Shown piece after piece: positions 49,843 through 58,518 of a stretch of 64,000 bases of DNA (the stretch's first letter is position 1; every line of letters begins with the position of its first letter). Source of the DNA: Lysinibacillus irui. Its GTDB lineage: Bacteria > Bacillota > Bacilli > Bacillales_A > Planococcaceae. Under the pieces are notes generated by a model. It saw only the letters and a list, made by a program, of their open reading frames with translations, did no database searches and was not told the DNA's origin. The stretch is taken from assembly GCF_028877475.1 (NCBI RefSeq), contig NZ_CP113527.1, positions 1,977,501-2,041,500 of the forward strand, given 5' to 3'. A program made the position numbers and the translations under genes.

Positions 49843-50289
49843 TTGAAAAAAAGTTATATTTGGGGTGTTCTTTTTGTAGCTGTAGTGTTGAGTATAGGTG
49901 TTGCGTTTTGGATAAATGATAAAGAAACAGAGTCCATTGTTGAAGATGATGGGGAAGAATCACTTAAGGAAACGGATTTATCTTGGGTAGACGGTGTTCA
50001 TGCCGCTATGCTTGATGATTGGCAAAGTGGAGATAAAACGTTTGATGAACGTTTAGTGCAAGAAGTGATGTTAGATATGACACACCAAAAGGTTGATACG
50101 CATGTAGAAGAAGGTACAATGGAGATAACAGCGGAACGAATTGATCATTTGATGCAGATAACAGAAGAAGAGGAAGCCGTCTTTTTTCATAATGAAACAT
50201 ATATTGATATATTAAAACGTTGGAAAGAAAATGATTTTTCAACAGTTGAGGATGACCATCAACTACTCCATTCTCTTTATGATCGATGA
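49843..50289 (+). CDS. DUF6241-like membrane-anchored protein, 148 aa
   Basis: A TTG start at 49843 after AGAGGTGGTTTAAAA opens KKSYIWGVLFVAVVLSIGVA, a signal anchor, then an acidic domain with VMLDMTHQKVDTHVEEGTME, ITAERIDHLMQI and NETYIDILKRWKENDFSTVE. These blocks (DMTHQKV, ERID, YLEILKRW) match the DUF6241 family as I remember it. Function is unknown. A terminator follows. Confidence 0.65.
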   Translation: MKKSYIWGVLFVAVVLSIGVAFWINDKETESIVEDDGEESLKETDLSWVDGVHAAMLDDWQSGDKTFDERLVQEVMLDMTHQKVDTHVEEGTMEITAERIDHLMQITEEEEAVFFHNETYIDILKRWKENDFSTVEDDHQLLHSLYDR

Positions 50290-50325
50290 TTTAATTACGC
50301 TAATACAGCTTTTGTCCTTATATAG

Positions 50326-50358
50326 AGGCACTTACACTTGAGTAAGTGCCTTTTATTT
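50326..50358. terminator. Terminator between convergent genes
   Basis: AGGCACTTAC pairs with GTAAGTGCCT and is followed on the plus strand by TTTATTTTG. Confidence 0.85.
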
Positions 50359-50835
50359 TGTTGCATTTACTAAAATACTAAAAAAATCACTATCGTTTAC
50401 AATGGCATAATTTTCTCGATTATTAACAATATGCAGCGACTTTTTGTCTGAAATAAGATACATTGTATAACCTGTATTTAATGAAATCGTTATTCGGTAA
50501 TCGTACTCAATGGGGTCTATTGTTGTTTTAGCAAATTTTGCATTCTGAAAAGCTTGTATAAGCTTTTTTTGCGTTTCTTCTGGAATTTCAATTCGTGTAA
50601 ATATATCTTTTTTATCTGTATCAATGGTATGAACGGTTATAGTCTGCTTTTCCACATTAAAATCAGCGTTTGCTAATATATCCTTTGCGGAGTATTCAGT
50701 GTTCTCCAGTACGTCTGTTGTAGAGTTGTTATTTTTCATAACATCTGTTGTAGAATCGCTTTGGTCTTTTTTTACAATTAAAAAACCAACAGTGATAATG
50801 ATAAGGAAAGACAAGATCATGATGATTTTTTTCAT
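50353..50835 (-). CDS. Exported hypothetical protein with N-terminal anchor, 160 aa
   Basis: The N-terminal helix KKIIMILSFLIIITVGFLIV is followed by a Ser/Thr/Asn-rich linker with a near-repeat (STTDVMKNNNSTTDVLENTE) and a beta-rich domain (KQTITVHTIDTDKKDIFTRI, YRITISLNTGYTMYLISDKK). AAAAAGGGGGGTCTAT precedes the ATG. No family is recognised. The style is that of small Bacillus secreted proteins of unknown role. Confidence 0.6.
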   Translation of the reverse strand: MKKIIMILSFLIIITVGFLIVKKDQSDSTTDVMKNNNSTTDVLENTEYSAKDILANADFNVEKQTITVHTIDTDKKDIFTRIEIPEETQKKLIQAFQNAKFAKTTIDPIEYDYRITISLNTGYTMYLISDKKSLHIVNNRENYAIVNDSDFFSILVNATK

Positions 50836-50969
50836 ATAGACCCCCCTTTTTTAATTAACTGAATTATAGCAATTTTGGTACTTGAAAGTAAAATTAGGCT
50901 GTTTATGGAACCAAATGGTGGGAATATCGTATAGAAAGAAGAAGGATCGTAGGATGGAGGAGGAGTTGG

Positions 50970-51569
50970 ATGTCTAAAATGCCAAGCAAGGGCTACGACG
51001 ACCCAAGGCTAGAAGAAATAGACGAAGAAATTTGTGTACTGTTGCAACTACGGAAAGAGCAATTCAGTCATACCCCAGGTTTCCCCACTGATGAAACCAT
51101 CACGGAATGGGCGCAAAAGTATGGCCTTGATGACTTATTTTTAACCATGCTCTTTAGTTTAATAAGATCAGAAAAATACTATCAAGCAAAGGTAGAACCT
51201 ACAGGCTTTCTTCAATATATTCCCGTATTACAGACAGTTGAAGCGGGAGAACGGTTATATACAGTTTCCTATATTCGCCAATACGAAAATGCAAGTGTGG
51301 TCCAGCTATTAATTGACTGGGATGCGCAACAAGACGCTACTCAGCGTATTCATGAAAAATTGGACTGCAAATATTTAAAGTTGTTTATAGATGATCATTA
51401 CGAATGTCGGAATACGGGTGCGAGCGGCTCGGATGGGCATGAAAGCAATAAGTTTGTGGTGACACCACCCTTACCAGATGACATCCAAGGACTCGACTTC
51501 GTGTTTACAGAATATCATGATGTTTTTGAAGAAAAGCCAACAGGATTTACTGTCACTATACATTGTTAG
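50970..51569 (+). CDS. Hypothetical soluble protein, 199 aa
   Basis: A helical N-terminal half (EEIDEEICVLLQLRKEQFSH, FLTMLFSLIRSEKY) resembles a chorismate-mutase-like helix pair, followed by beta strands (LYTVSYIRQYENASVVQLLI, GFTVTIHC). No catalytic motif can be named. AGGAGGAGTTGG precedes the ATG. It ends 9 bp before a lipoprotein gene and is likely co-transcribed with it. Confidence 0.6.
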   Translation: MSKMPSKGYDDPRLEEIDEEICVLLQLRKEQFSHTPGFPTDETITEWAQKYGLDDLFLTMLFSLIRSEKYYQAKVEPTGFLQYIPVLQTVEAGERLYTVSYIRQYENASVVQLLIDWDAQQDATQRIHEKLDCKYLKLFIDDHYECRNTGASGSDGHESNKFVVTPPLPDDIQGLDFVFTEYHDVFEEKPTGFTVTIHC

Positions 51570-51578
51570 GGGGAAGGC

Positions 51579-51938
51579 TTGTTGAAAAAATGGATACTTC
51601 CACTGGTCCTGTTTATCCTTTTAGCAGGCTGTCAAAGTGAAGAACAAGAGATTCATTACATTGCTAAAAGTGAACATTGGAAAGCGATCTATCATAATAA
51701 TACCGAGGAAGGCTTACGTTTATATTATCTGGGTGACTCCCATGATTTGGGGCCTTTACAAATTACAATTGAAGGAACAAAAATCACTCAATCGTTGGAT
51801 GATGCACATTTAAATAAAGAGGGATATTATTCATTCACGAAAAAAGAGAGTGAGAAAATGTTTAAACGTGATGCGAAACCTATAATTCATATGAAATGGC
51901 AAACTAAAAGCGAGACTTTAGAAGTGAAAAATCATTAA
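51579..51938 (+). CDS. Small lipoprotein, 119 aa
   Basis: The TTG start follows GGGGGAAGGC; the signal peptide MLKKWILPLVLFILLAGC ends in the lipobox LAGC with Cys-18, so it is a membrane-attached lipoprotein. The short mature part (EQEIHYIAKSEHWKAIYHNN, LRLYYLGDSHDLGPLQITIE) is unclassified. In an alternative frame after its stop the sequence reads NVRIEQRGNVVVVNKD, which may be a frameshifted tail of a longer original. Operon with the 50970 gene. Confidence 0.7.
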   Translation: MLKKWILPLVLFILLAGCQSEEQEIHYIAKSEHWKAIYHNNTEEGLRLYYLGDSHDLGPLQITIEGTKITQSLDDAHLNKEGYYSFTKKESEKMFKRDAKPIIHMKWQTKSETLEVKNH

Positions 51939-52030
51939 GAGATAACAAAAATGTGCGAATTGAGCAACGGGGAAATGTAGTGGTCGTGAATAAAGATTAG
52001 CGGAACCAAAATACTCCACTTGTGAACGTT

Positions 52031-52165
52031 ATGTCATTTATGATGATACCTTTTATAGTTTTATTTTTCACATGCTGTAATGAGTTGAAAGAGGAAATAT
52101 GTGATGATCTGCATTGCCGCTACTGTGTACAGCGGCCTGATTACACACTGCCTAGCAATCGTTAA
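52031..52165 (+). CDS. Candidate 44-aa Cys-rich peptide
   Basis: ATG 52031 opens 44 codons with a hydrophobic start (MSFMMIPFIVLFFTCCNELK) that resembles a lipoprotein signal, then EEICDDLHCRYCVQRPDYTL. Five cysteines in 44 residues are notable. There is no ribosome binding site before it and its end overlaps the thrS promoter region, so it may be chance or a remnant. Confidence 0.3.
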   Translation: MSFMMIPFIVLFFTCCNELKEEICDDLHCRYCVQRPDYTLPSNR

Positions 52166-52182
52166 TTTTTTCAAATCAGTGT

Positions 52183-52211
52183 TTGACAAAAAATCCACTA
52201 TTCGTTATAGT
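52183..52211 (+). promoter_or_regulatory. SigA promoter of the thrS transcript
   Basis: TTGACA (52183-52188) and TATAGT (52206-52211) are separated by exactly 17 bp. Confidence 0.85.
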
Positions 52212-52217
52212 AATTAA

Positions 52218-52483
52218 CAATTTCATGCAAGATGAAATGGGCAATGATAAGGACAAGAGATTTAATCAACCATTTTCAGAGAGGGAGGCAATCGCTGCAA
52301 GCTTCCTAATGTCGTGATTTCTTCTTACTACCTTGGAGCCGTGCTTGGAAACTTGCACCGTTTTTTGCAACGTTACAGCAAAATCAATGAGCCGCTAGCA
52401 AATAAACTAGTGGGAATTTGGGTGGAACCACGGGTAATAACACATACTCGTCCCTTTGTTGGGGCGAATATGTGTTTTTTTTA
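52218..52483 (+). ncRNA. T-box leader of threonyl-tRNA synthetase gene
   Basis: The T-box sequence GGGTGGAACCACGGG (52430-52444) is followed by a terminator in which ACACATACTCGTCCC pairs with GGGGCGAATATGTGT and ends in eight T. Upstream, AGAGAGGGAGG and CTTCCTAATG form Stem I, and ACTACC-TTGGAGCC places ACC (Thr) at 52330-52332 as likely specifier. Uncharged tRNA-Thr would therefore promote expression of the downstream synthetase. Confidence 0.9.
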
Positions 52484-52661
52484 TTTTGATTCAGCAATTG
52501 TTTTTATTTCGAAAACATAGCGACAACGGAATCAAGATAAACGCTCAGGCTGGTGTCATGGATGAATTTTGGAGAGAGCTTTTCGAGCAAACTCCAAAAA
52601 TCTAGACAGAAACAATGCCGAGGCGCATATTATTACATTTTTACTAAAAGGAGTAGAGAAC

Positions 52662-54578
52662 ATGTCAAATCAAGTTATTCACATTCAATTTCCAGATGGT
52701 CAACAGCAAGTATTTACGAAAGGCGTGACACTAACCGATATTGCGCAGGCAATTCGTCCCGAGCTTCGTAAAAAGGCAGTGGCAGGAAGTGTTAATGGAA
52801 CCATCGTTGATTTGACGCACCCGATTATGGAAGATGCTCAAGTTACATTGTACGATGCAAGCTCGAAGGAAGGGATCGAGGTTATTCGCCATTCTACGGC
52901 CCATTTATTAGCGCAAGCAATTAAGCGACTATACCCACATGCACAATTTGGGGTAGGACCAGTCATTGAAAACGGCTTTTATTATGATATAGATATTGCC
53001 AACACATTAACACCAAATGATTTGCAGCAAATTGAGAAAAAGATGAAACAAATTGCGCAGGAAAATATCCAAATTCACAGGCGTGAAGTATCTCGGGAGG
53101 AAGCACAGCGGCTATTTGCACACGATGCGTTGAAGCTAGAGCTAATTGAGGCTATTCCGGTAGATGAAGCGGTAACGATTTATGAGCAGGGAGAGTTTTA
53201 CGATTTATGTCGAGGCCCACATGTCCCAACTACAGGTAAATTGCAGCACTTTAAATTAATGCATGTGTCAGGAGCTTATTGGCGAGGTGACAGCAGTAAG
53301 CCAATGCTTCAGCGCATTTACGGTGTAGCCTTTGCTACAAAAGAAGAGCTGCACAACCATTTTGTCTTTTTAGAGGAAGCGGAAAAGCGTAATCATCGCA
53401 AGCTTGGTAAAGAGCTATCCTTATTTATGTTTTCAGAAGAAGCGCCTGGCATGCCATTTTATTTAGCAAACGGTCAAATTTTGCGCAATGAGCTGGAATC
53501 CTATTTGCGACATTTACAAGCGAAATATGATTATAGGGAAGTAAGGACACCACTAATGATGAATCAGCGCCTCTGGGAGCAGTCGGGCCATTGGGATCAT
53601 TATAAGGATCAAATGTATTTTACACAGGTGGATGATCAAAGCTTTGCCTTAAAGCCAATGAACTGCCCAGGACATATGCTCATTTTTAAAAACAGCCTCC
53701 ATTCCTATAGAGACTTACCAATTCGCATGGCTGAATTTGGGCAAGTACATCGACATGAATTTAGTGGAGCCTTAAATGGTTTATTACGTGTCCGATCATT
53801 TTGTCAGGATGATGCCCATATTTTTGCAACACCACAGCAAATTGAGGATGAAATTGCGCTGGCATTAAAGATTATTGACGAGGTGTACAACGTATTTGGT
53901 TTCCGCTATACAATAGAATTATCGACACGACCAGATGATTATATGGGCGATTTGGCACTATGGGATCAAGCAGAAGCGGCACTAGAGAACGTGCTAACAA
54001 ATTTGGGTATTGCCTATACAATCAATGAGGGCGATGGCGCTTTTTATGGACCAAAAATTGACATTCATATTAAAGATGCAATTCAGCGCAGCCATCAATG
54101 TGCAACAGTACAGCTCGATTTCCAACTGCCAGAGAAGTTTGATTTAACATATATTAATGAACACAATGAAAAAGTAAGACCTGTTGTTATCCATCGAGCG
54201 GTATTTGGCTCGATTGATCGCTTCTTAGGCATTCTTATTGAGCATTTTGGAGGAGCATTCCCAACTTGGCTAGCACCACAGCAAGTACAAGTTATTAATG
54301 TTGCAGAAGTGCATCATGACTATGCCAAACAAGTAGTAGAAGTATTACAAGAGCAAGAAATTCGTGTGCAATTAGATGACCGCCAAGAAAAGCTTGGGAA
54401 AAAGATACGTGAAGCACAGCTACAAAAAATTCCGTATATTCTTGTCATTGGAGATCGTGAGGTTGAGAACCAACGAGTGGCTGTTCGTAGACATGGTCAG
54501 CAAAATTCCGTTGAGCAATCACTACAGCAACTAATAGATGACATCACAGGAGCTATTCAAGAAAAAAGGTTATCTTAA
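52662..54578 (+). CDS. thrS: Threonyl-tRNA synthetase
   Basis: The 638-residue enzyme has the full family layout: TGS domain (about 3-63), editing domain with HSTAHLLAQAIKRLYP (about 76-91) and C-terminal YDLCRGPHVP, catalytic core with MNCPGHMLIF (about 335-344) and RVRSFCQDDAHIF (about 377-389), and the anticodon-binding domain VINVAEVHHDYAKQVVEVLQ onward. It charges tRNA-Thr and hydrolyses misacylated Ser. ATG 52662 follows AAAAGGAGTAGAGAA. A longer upstream frame is not coding. If a second copy exists elsewhere this could be a thrZ-type gene. Regulated by the T-box. Confidence 0.97.
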   Translation: MSNQVIHIQFPDGQQQVFTKGVTLTDIAQAIRPELRKKAVAGSVNGTIVDLTHPIMEDAQVTLYDASSKEGIEVIRHSTAHLLAQAIKRLYPHAQFGVGPVIENGFYYDIDIANTLTPNDLQQIEKKMKQIAQENIQIHRREVSREEAQRLFAHDALKLELIEAIPVDEAVTIYEQGEFYDLCRGPHVPTTGKLQHFKLMHVSGAYWRGDSSKPMLQRIYGVAFATKEELHNHFVFLEEAEKRNHRKLGKELSLFMFSEEAPGMPFYLANGQILRNELESYLRHLQAKYDYREVRTPLMMNQRLWEQSGHWDHYKDQMYFTQVDDQSFALKPMNCPGHMLIFKNSLHSYRDLPIRMAEFGQVHRHEFSGALNGLLRVRSFCQDDAHIFATPQQIEDEIALALKIIDEVYNVFGFRYTIELSTRPDDYMGDLALWDQAEAALENVLTNLGIAYTINEGDGAFYGPKIDIHIKDAIQRSHQCATVQLDFQLPEKFDLTYINEHNEKVRPVVIHRAVFGSIDRFLGILIEHFGGAFPTWLAPQQVQVINVAEVHHDYAKQVVEVLQEQEIRVQLDDRQEKLGKKIREAQLQKIPYILVIGDREVENQRVAVRRHGQQNSVEQSLQQLIDDITGAIQEKRLS

Positions 54579-54593
54579 TTCCACTGTAGAAAA

Positions 54594-54640
54594 AAAAGCT
54601 TGCTTTGAATGTACGTGTTCAAAGCAAGCTTTTCAATTTT
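54594..54640 (+). terminator. Terminator of thrS
   Basis: AAAAGCTTGCTTTGAA pairs with TTCAAAGCAAGCTTTT, followed by CAATTTTTAG. Confidence 0.9.
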
Positions 54641-54706
54641 TAGAAAAATTTTATTTCTATTTTTTTGAAATGACTACTAGAATCTACGTGATGTGCATAC
54701 AATGAA

Positions 54707-55180
54707 TTAAAGGTCCTTGGAACTTTCTAGAAAATGTGAATGTCCAAGTATTACTTCTTGTGTTTCAGCGTCGATGACAAGAAATTTTTGATAGGACTCA
54801 TCGGTATTGTGCTGAAAGGATGCTAAAAAATAAACTTGTCGATTGGGATGAATAAAAGTATGTTGAGAGAGGTCGATTGTTTCCTGATTACTATTTGTTT
54901 GTAAATAAAAGTTTTGTGTCGCATTTTCTACATCTCTAAAAGCCATTTTTTGACGAATATTCAATGAAGCATTAGCATATTCCTCATAAATTGTACGATT
55001 AAGCTGCTGATAAAATTCGTCCTCATCACGAAACGATTGAAATTGGTTGTTTGGATATTGATATAGTGTATTGATTTCAGTTGGTGTGCAAAGTGTGGGT
55101 GTTGTTTGGTCTACTGAATGTTGAGGTGGCAATAATATTTTAGAAACAACCATAAAAGTTAAGATGAATACTTGCATCAT
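54707..55180 (-). CDS. Secreted hypothetical protein, 157 aa
   Basis: A signal peptide MMQVFILTFMVVSKILLPPQ is followed by a soluble extracellular domain with many Gln, Asn and Tyr residues (LYQYPNNQFQSFRDEDEFYQ, YFLASFQHNTDESYQKFLVI). GGAGG precedes the first of two ATG codons by four bases. No family is recognised. Confidence 0.6.
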   Translation of the reverse strand: MMQVFILTFMVVSKILLPPQHSVDQTTPTLCTPTEINTLYQYPNNQFQSFRDEDEFYQQLNRTIYEEYANASLNIRQKMAFRDVENATQNFYLQTNSNQETIDLSQHTFIHPNRQVYFLASFQHNTDESYQKFLVIDAETQEVILGHSHFLESSKDL

Positions 55181-55269
55181 TCAACCTCCAAATGTCTTCT
55201 TAAGAAAAACATCGCCTACTTTTACTGTATCTATACATTTCGGCTTGATGAATGAATGCATGCATGAAA

Positions 55270-55304
55270 GATAAAACCAGCCAAAAAACTTGTCTGGCTT
55301 TATC
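55270..55304 (-). terminator. Terminator of the Spo0E-family gene
   Basis: On the minus strand AAAGCCAG is mirrored by CTGGTTTT (via GGCTGG) and followed by ATCTTTC; moderate quality. Confidence 0.5.
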
Positions 55305-55342
55305 TCAATCTATTCTTTCTTCTATATAGATGCCTCGTTTGA

Positions 55343-55513
55343 TTAGGAAGCTTGAGCTTGTTTTAAATATCTATTAAGTAGGACATCCAATTCTTGACTG
55401 TAATCTACTACAATAGGGTGGGTGAAACCAAGATCCTTTGCCTTTTTATACATAATTCTTCGTTTGATCTCAATTTCCGCCTTCAAGAATTGTTTAAGTA
55501 ATAAGTTTACCAA
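55343..55513 (-). CDS. Spo0E family aspartyl-phosphate phosphatase, 56 aa
   Basis: TTAGGAGGAAAATATC precedes a TTG start at 55513. The 56-residue protein carries the family signature YSQELDVLLNRYLK (about residues 38-51; SQELD contains the essential Ser, Gln and Asp), preceded by a helix EIEIKRRIMYKKAKDLGF. Spo0E-type proteins dephosphorylate Spo0A~P (or other response regulators) and so delay sporulation. Size and start type are usual for the family. Confidence 0.9.
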   Translation of the reverse strand: MVNLLLKQFLKAEIEIKRRIMYKKAKDLGFTHPIVVDYSQELDVLLNRYLKQAQAS

Positions 55514-55962
55514 GATATTTTCCTCCTAATTTTTTATCCATATTCCTGAAATTAATTTCTCATGACCTCGATTCAACTTTTTCATTGTATATCACTTATA
55601 TTAAAAAAAATGTCATATTGTGTATCGTTTAGCAAATTCGTAATTTAGTCACATGTAGGGACCTTTATCCTGTTTAATAAAATGAAATGTTTTTTATAAT
55701 GTTGAATAAAATGGTCTATTTAATTCCCTTTTTATAGAAAATTATACCATGCTTAAAACCCTATTCATTGACTTGATAGGGTTATTTGCTTGCTTTTATT
55801 TAGAAAAAATTAAGTGAAAAAAAAGAAGGTATTGATCCTTTTATACTATGAAAATAGTTGTGAATAGAAATTGAATTTTCCGATAATTTATCCTGTGATT
55901 TTTATCTTGTCACATTTTAGCAAATTCCCTTTTATGTTGTTTAGAATTGTGGACATTTCATT
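55514..55962. other. Intergenic region of 449 bp
   Basis: Very AT-rich. It contains the hairpin AACCCTAT/ATAGGGTT (about 55757-55783), perhaps a terminator, but no reading frame with a ribosome binding site. Confidence 0.4.
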
Positions 55963-56034
55963 ATGTATGGTGAAATGTTGAGAATTTTTGAAATTAATGG
56001 AATAATAAAAGATAGATTTGAGGTGATGAAGTGT

Positions 56035-56559
56035 ATGGTGAAAAAGCTAGTTTATGTTGCAGTTATTGCAAGTTTACTAGCAGCATGTGAAGCGAAAGAA
56101 CCCGCTCAACAACCTACCATTGATGCTGACATCGTCAAGACAGCTGCGACTGACTTTAGTTATGTAGCCAATTTACCATCAGAAAAAAAGGAGCACTATC
56201 AGACGTTCTTAAATGACGGCGATATAGCAGTTTTGCAAACCTTTTCGCCAGAGGAGATGGTACTGATAATGCTCGATTTAGTGCACGAAACACGAATAGA
56301 TGCATTATATGCAATTACTTACCAAAATAGTGCAACTCCTACAAAAGAAAAGTTTGAACAGCAATATATGGATTTACGGGCATATGATTTGTTAGAAACC
56401 CATCTAATGTTTCGTTATTATGATCAAGTAGCTATTAATGAAGCGAGCACCCCAGATAGGCAGGTTGTTCAACTGGAAATTTCCGCGAGTAATCACAACT
56501 TCGCAAAAACCTTTGCTCTTCAAAGGCAAGATGGTATTTGGAAGATTCTTTTATTTTGA
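56035..56559 (+). CDS. Hypothetical lipoprotein, 174 aa
   Basis: ATG 56035 follows GAGGTGATGAAGTGT. The signal peptide MVKKLVYVAVIASLLAAC ends with the lipobox LAAC at Cys-18, giving a membrane lipoprotein. The mature domain is helical (DGDIAVLQTFSPEEMVLIML) with a beta-rich end (VVQLEISASNHNFAKTFALQ, GIWKILLF) resembling NTF2-like or DUF4878-type folds, though weakly. Its stop lies 25 bp before the phosphatase start. Confidence 0.7.
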   Translation: MVKKLVYVAVIASLLAACEAKEPAQQPTIDADIVKTAATDFSYVANLPSEKKEHYQTFLNDGDIAVLQTFSPEEMVLIMLDLVHETRIDALYAITYQNSATPTKEKFEQQYMDLRAYDLLETHLMFRYYDQVAINEASTPDRQVVQLEISASNHNFAKTFALQRQDGIWKILLF

Positions 56560-56584
56560 TAACAGGGGAGATGAAAAGAATAGG

Positions 56585-57142
56585 ATGACTGTTATGTATT
56601 TTGTAAGACATGCTCATGCACATTATTCAGTGGATGAATATCACCGACCTCTCTCGACGCAAGGGATAAAGGATGCGGAGCGTGTTACAAAATTATTTAA
56701 AGAGAAACAAATTGAAGCAATCTATGCTAGTCCATATCGTCGAGCAATTCAAACAGTGGAGGGCATTGCGCATGCTCATCATCTACCCATACAAACCGTG
56801 GATGCTTTAAAAGAACGGCAGCTTTCAAGTGGAGAGATGACGGATTTTCATGCAGCTATTCAGCGAGTGTGGCAGGAGCCAAGCTTTGCGTGGGAGGGTG
56901 GGGAGTCAAATGAACAGGCGACGGCACGTGCTGTCGAGAGCTTGCAATCCATCATTCTTACCCATCCACAGGAGAGCCTTGTTTTAGGGACACATGGCAA
57001 TATCATGGTATTGATGATGCAATACTTTGATGCCCGCTATGATTACGCATTTTGGCAGCAGCTTACGATGCCGGATATTTATAAACTAACATTCCAAGGT
57101 TTAGCACTACAGCAAGTAACACGCATATGGCAAGAGGAATAA
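56585..57142 (+). CDS. Histidine phosphatase family protein (phosphoglycerate mutase-like)
   Basis: The 185-residue protein carries the catalytic phosphohistidine motif YFVRHAHAHYSVDE (RH at residues about 8-9) and the second site LVLGTHGNIMVLMM (His about 139), with YASPYRRAIQT (about 48) as the phosphate-pocket arginines. It is a phosphatase of small substrates, not a glycolytic mutase. The start is one of two ATGs; a longer frame overlaps the lipoprotein gene. AGG lies close to the start, a weak ribosome binding site, so coupling to the upstream gene is probable. Confidence 0.88.
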   Translation: MTVMYFVRHAHAHYSVDEYHRPLSTQGIKDAERVTKLFKEKQIEAIYASPYRRAIQTVEGIAHAHHLPIQTVDALKERQLSSGEMTDFHAAIQRVWQEPSFAWEGGESNEQATARAVESLQSIILTHPQESLVLGTHGNIMVLMMQYFDARYDYAFWQQLTMPDIYKLTFQGLALQQVTRIWQEE

Positions 57143-57175
57143 AAAAAGAGATACTACAGCAACCATAGTATCTCT
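57140..57175 (-). terminator. Terminator between convergent genes
   Basis: AGAGATACTA pairs with TAGTATCTCT; on the minus strand followed by seven T, so it ends the acetyltransferase gene at 57190. Confidence 0.87.
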
Positions 57176-57189
57176 CTTGTAGTTATTGG

Positions 57190-57741
57190 TTAATTTTTCT
57201 CCCATTCCGAGCGTAATAAGCCAAACAATAAGATGTCATGAAATGTACCGAAGCGAAAAATTTCTTGGCGTAAAGTACCTTCTTTTGTGAAGCCGCATTT
57301 TTCATAGGAGCGAATAGCTGCCTGATTAAAGCTAAAAACTTGAAGCTTGATTTTTTGTACAGCGATGTATTGGAAAATAAAATCTATGAGTGTTTTCATT
57401 GCATCAGTCCCATATCCTTTGCCTTGCCACGCTTTTCCGATTGCAATGCCTACAGAGCAAGTACTGTTTTGCCAGTTGACGGAAAAAACACCGCAGGAGC
57501 CAATCAGTTGATGGGAGTCCTTTTCATAAATGCCAAAAAAGAATTCCTCCTTTTTTCCACTTATACTATGAAAGAATGCAGTGTGATCCTCTTTCGTTTG
57601 AGGAAAGGGAATATCATCATTGGCAAGAAGCAATGTAGTTATTTCACTTTCGTTGGCTACGAAGGCTTTTAAATCAGTAGAATCCATTTGCTGTAGCATA
57701 ACTGATTGACCAGTTAGAAATGTGTTGACATAGTGTTCCAT
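57190..57741 (-). CDS. RimJ/RimL-type GNAT acetyltransferase, 183 aa
   Basis: The acetyl-CoA binding loop is IGKAWQGKGYGTDAMKTLID (about residues 101-120), followed by VFSFNQAAIRSYEKCGFTKE (about 136-155). The length and GTLRQEIFRFGTFHDILLFG ending fit the acetyltransferase_3 (RimJ/RimL) subgroup, which modifies ribosomal-protein N-termini or small amines. The minus-strand gene is single, with a terminator. Confidence 0.9.
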   Translation of the reverse strand: MEHYVNTFLTGQSVMLQQMDSTDLKAFVANESEITTLLLANDDIPFPQTKEDHTAFFHSISGKKEEFFFGIYEKDSHQLIGSCGVFSVNWQNSTCSVGIAIGKAWQGKGYGTDAMKTLIDFIFQYIAVQKIKLQVFSFNQAAIRSYEKCGFTKEGTLRQEIFRFGTFHDILLFGLLRSEWEKN

Positions 57742-57933
57742 TTGTTATTCTCCCTTGTATCAGGGCTGCAAGTAGCGTTACAACCCTTTGATTGTTGATA
57801 AAACTTTAACGTCTACTGCATTGAACGAACTCATAGGCACAACTCCTTCTTCATGAATACTTCCATAGTAGCATGACGGAATAGTAAAAGTATATTAATG
57901 TAAAAAATAAGTTTAATAGAAAGAGGGATTAAA

Positions 57934-58518
57934 ATGCGTACTAGCTATTTTCAACGTTTACTCCAACACTTACCTGAAGAGGAACAACGACAATTAGAGC
58001 GTGCAACTGGTGCAACAGATACACAAATTCAGGCATTGCTTGAAGTTTTTCCGGATTGTCCGCAGTCCTTACTAGCATTACTTCAGGATGTCAATGGTAC
58101 CTATTATTGTAAGCATGGTCAAGAAACAATCTGTGTTCTTGTCCTAGGTTCCGATTTAGGTGACTACCCGTATTATCTGAAATCCGTTGAGCAAATCATT
58201 GAAGATTATCATGACAATCGAGAATCAATATATGAACGTTATCAAGAGTTTTTGGAGTATGTCGAAGTCGACGGAAAAATCAATATGCATGTGCCATTAA
58301 ATGAACGATTATGCTTTGCCGATTGCATGAATAATGGTGGAACATCTAGCCTGTTTCTTGATTTTTCACCAAATGAAGCGGGACAAGTAGGGCAAGTGGT
58401 TCGTTATGTGCATGATCCAGATAGCTTTGAGGTCATTGCCTCCTCCTTTGATGATTACTTACAGCAGCTTCAAGAAGGGGACTACGAATTTACAGCTATT
58501 TACGAGGAGGAGTACTAA
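57934..58518 (+). CDS. SMI1/KNR4 (SUKH-1-like) family protein
   Basis: The C-terminal region FADCMNNGGTSSLFLDFSPN (about residues 129-148), then VVRYVHDPDSFEVIASSFDD, is the signature of the SUKH superfamily. The family is best known for immunity proteins against contact-dependent or polymorphic toxins. No toxin gene is near. AGAGGGATTAAA precedes the ATG. The following acetyltransferase gene begins with no gap (TAA-ATG), so they form an operon. Confidence 0.85.
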   Translation: MRTSYFQRLLQHLPEEEQRQLERATGATDTQIQALLEVFPDCPQSLLALLQDVNGTYYCKHGQETICVLVLGSDLGDYPYYLKSVEQIIEDYHDNRESIYERYQEFLEYVEVDGKINMHVPLNERLCFADCMNNGGTSSLFLDFSPNEAGQVGQVVRYVHDPDSFEVIASSFDDYLQQLQEGDYEFTAIYEEEY

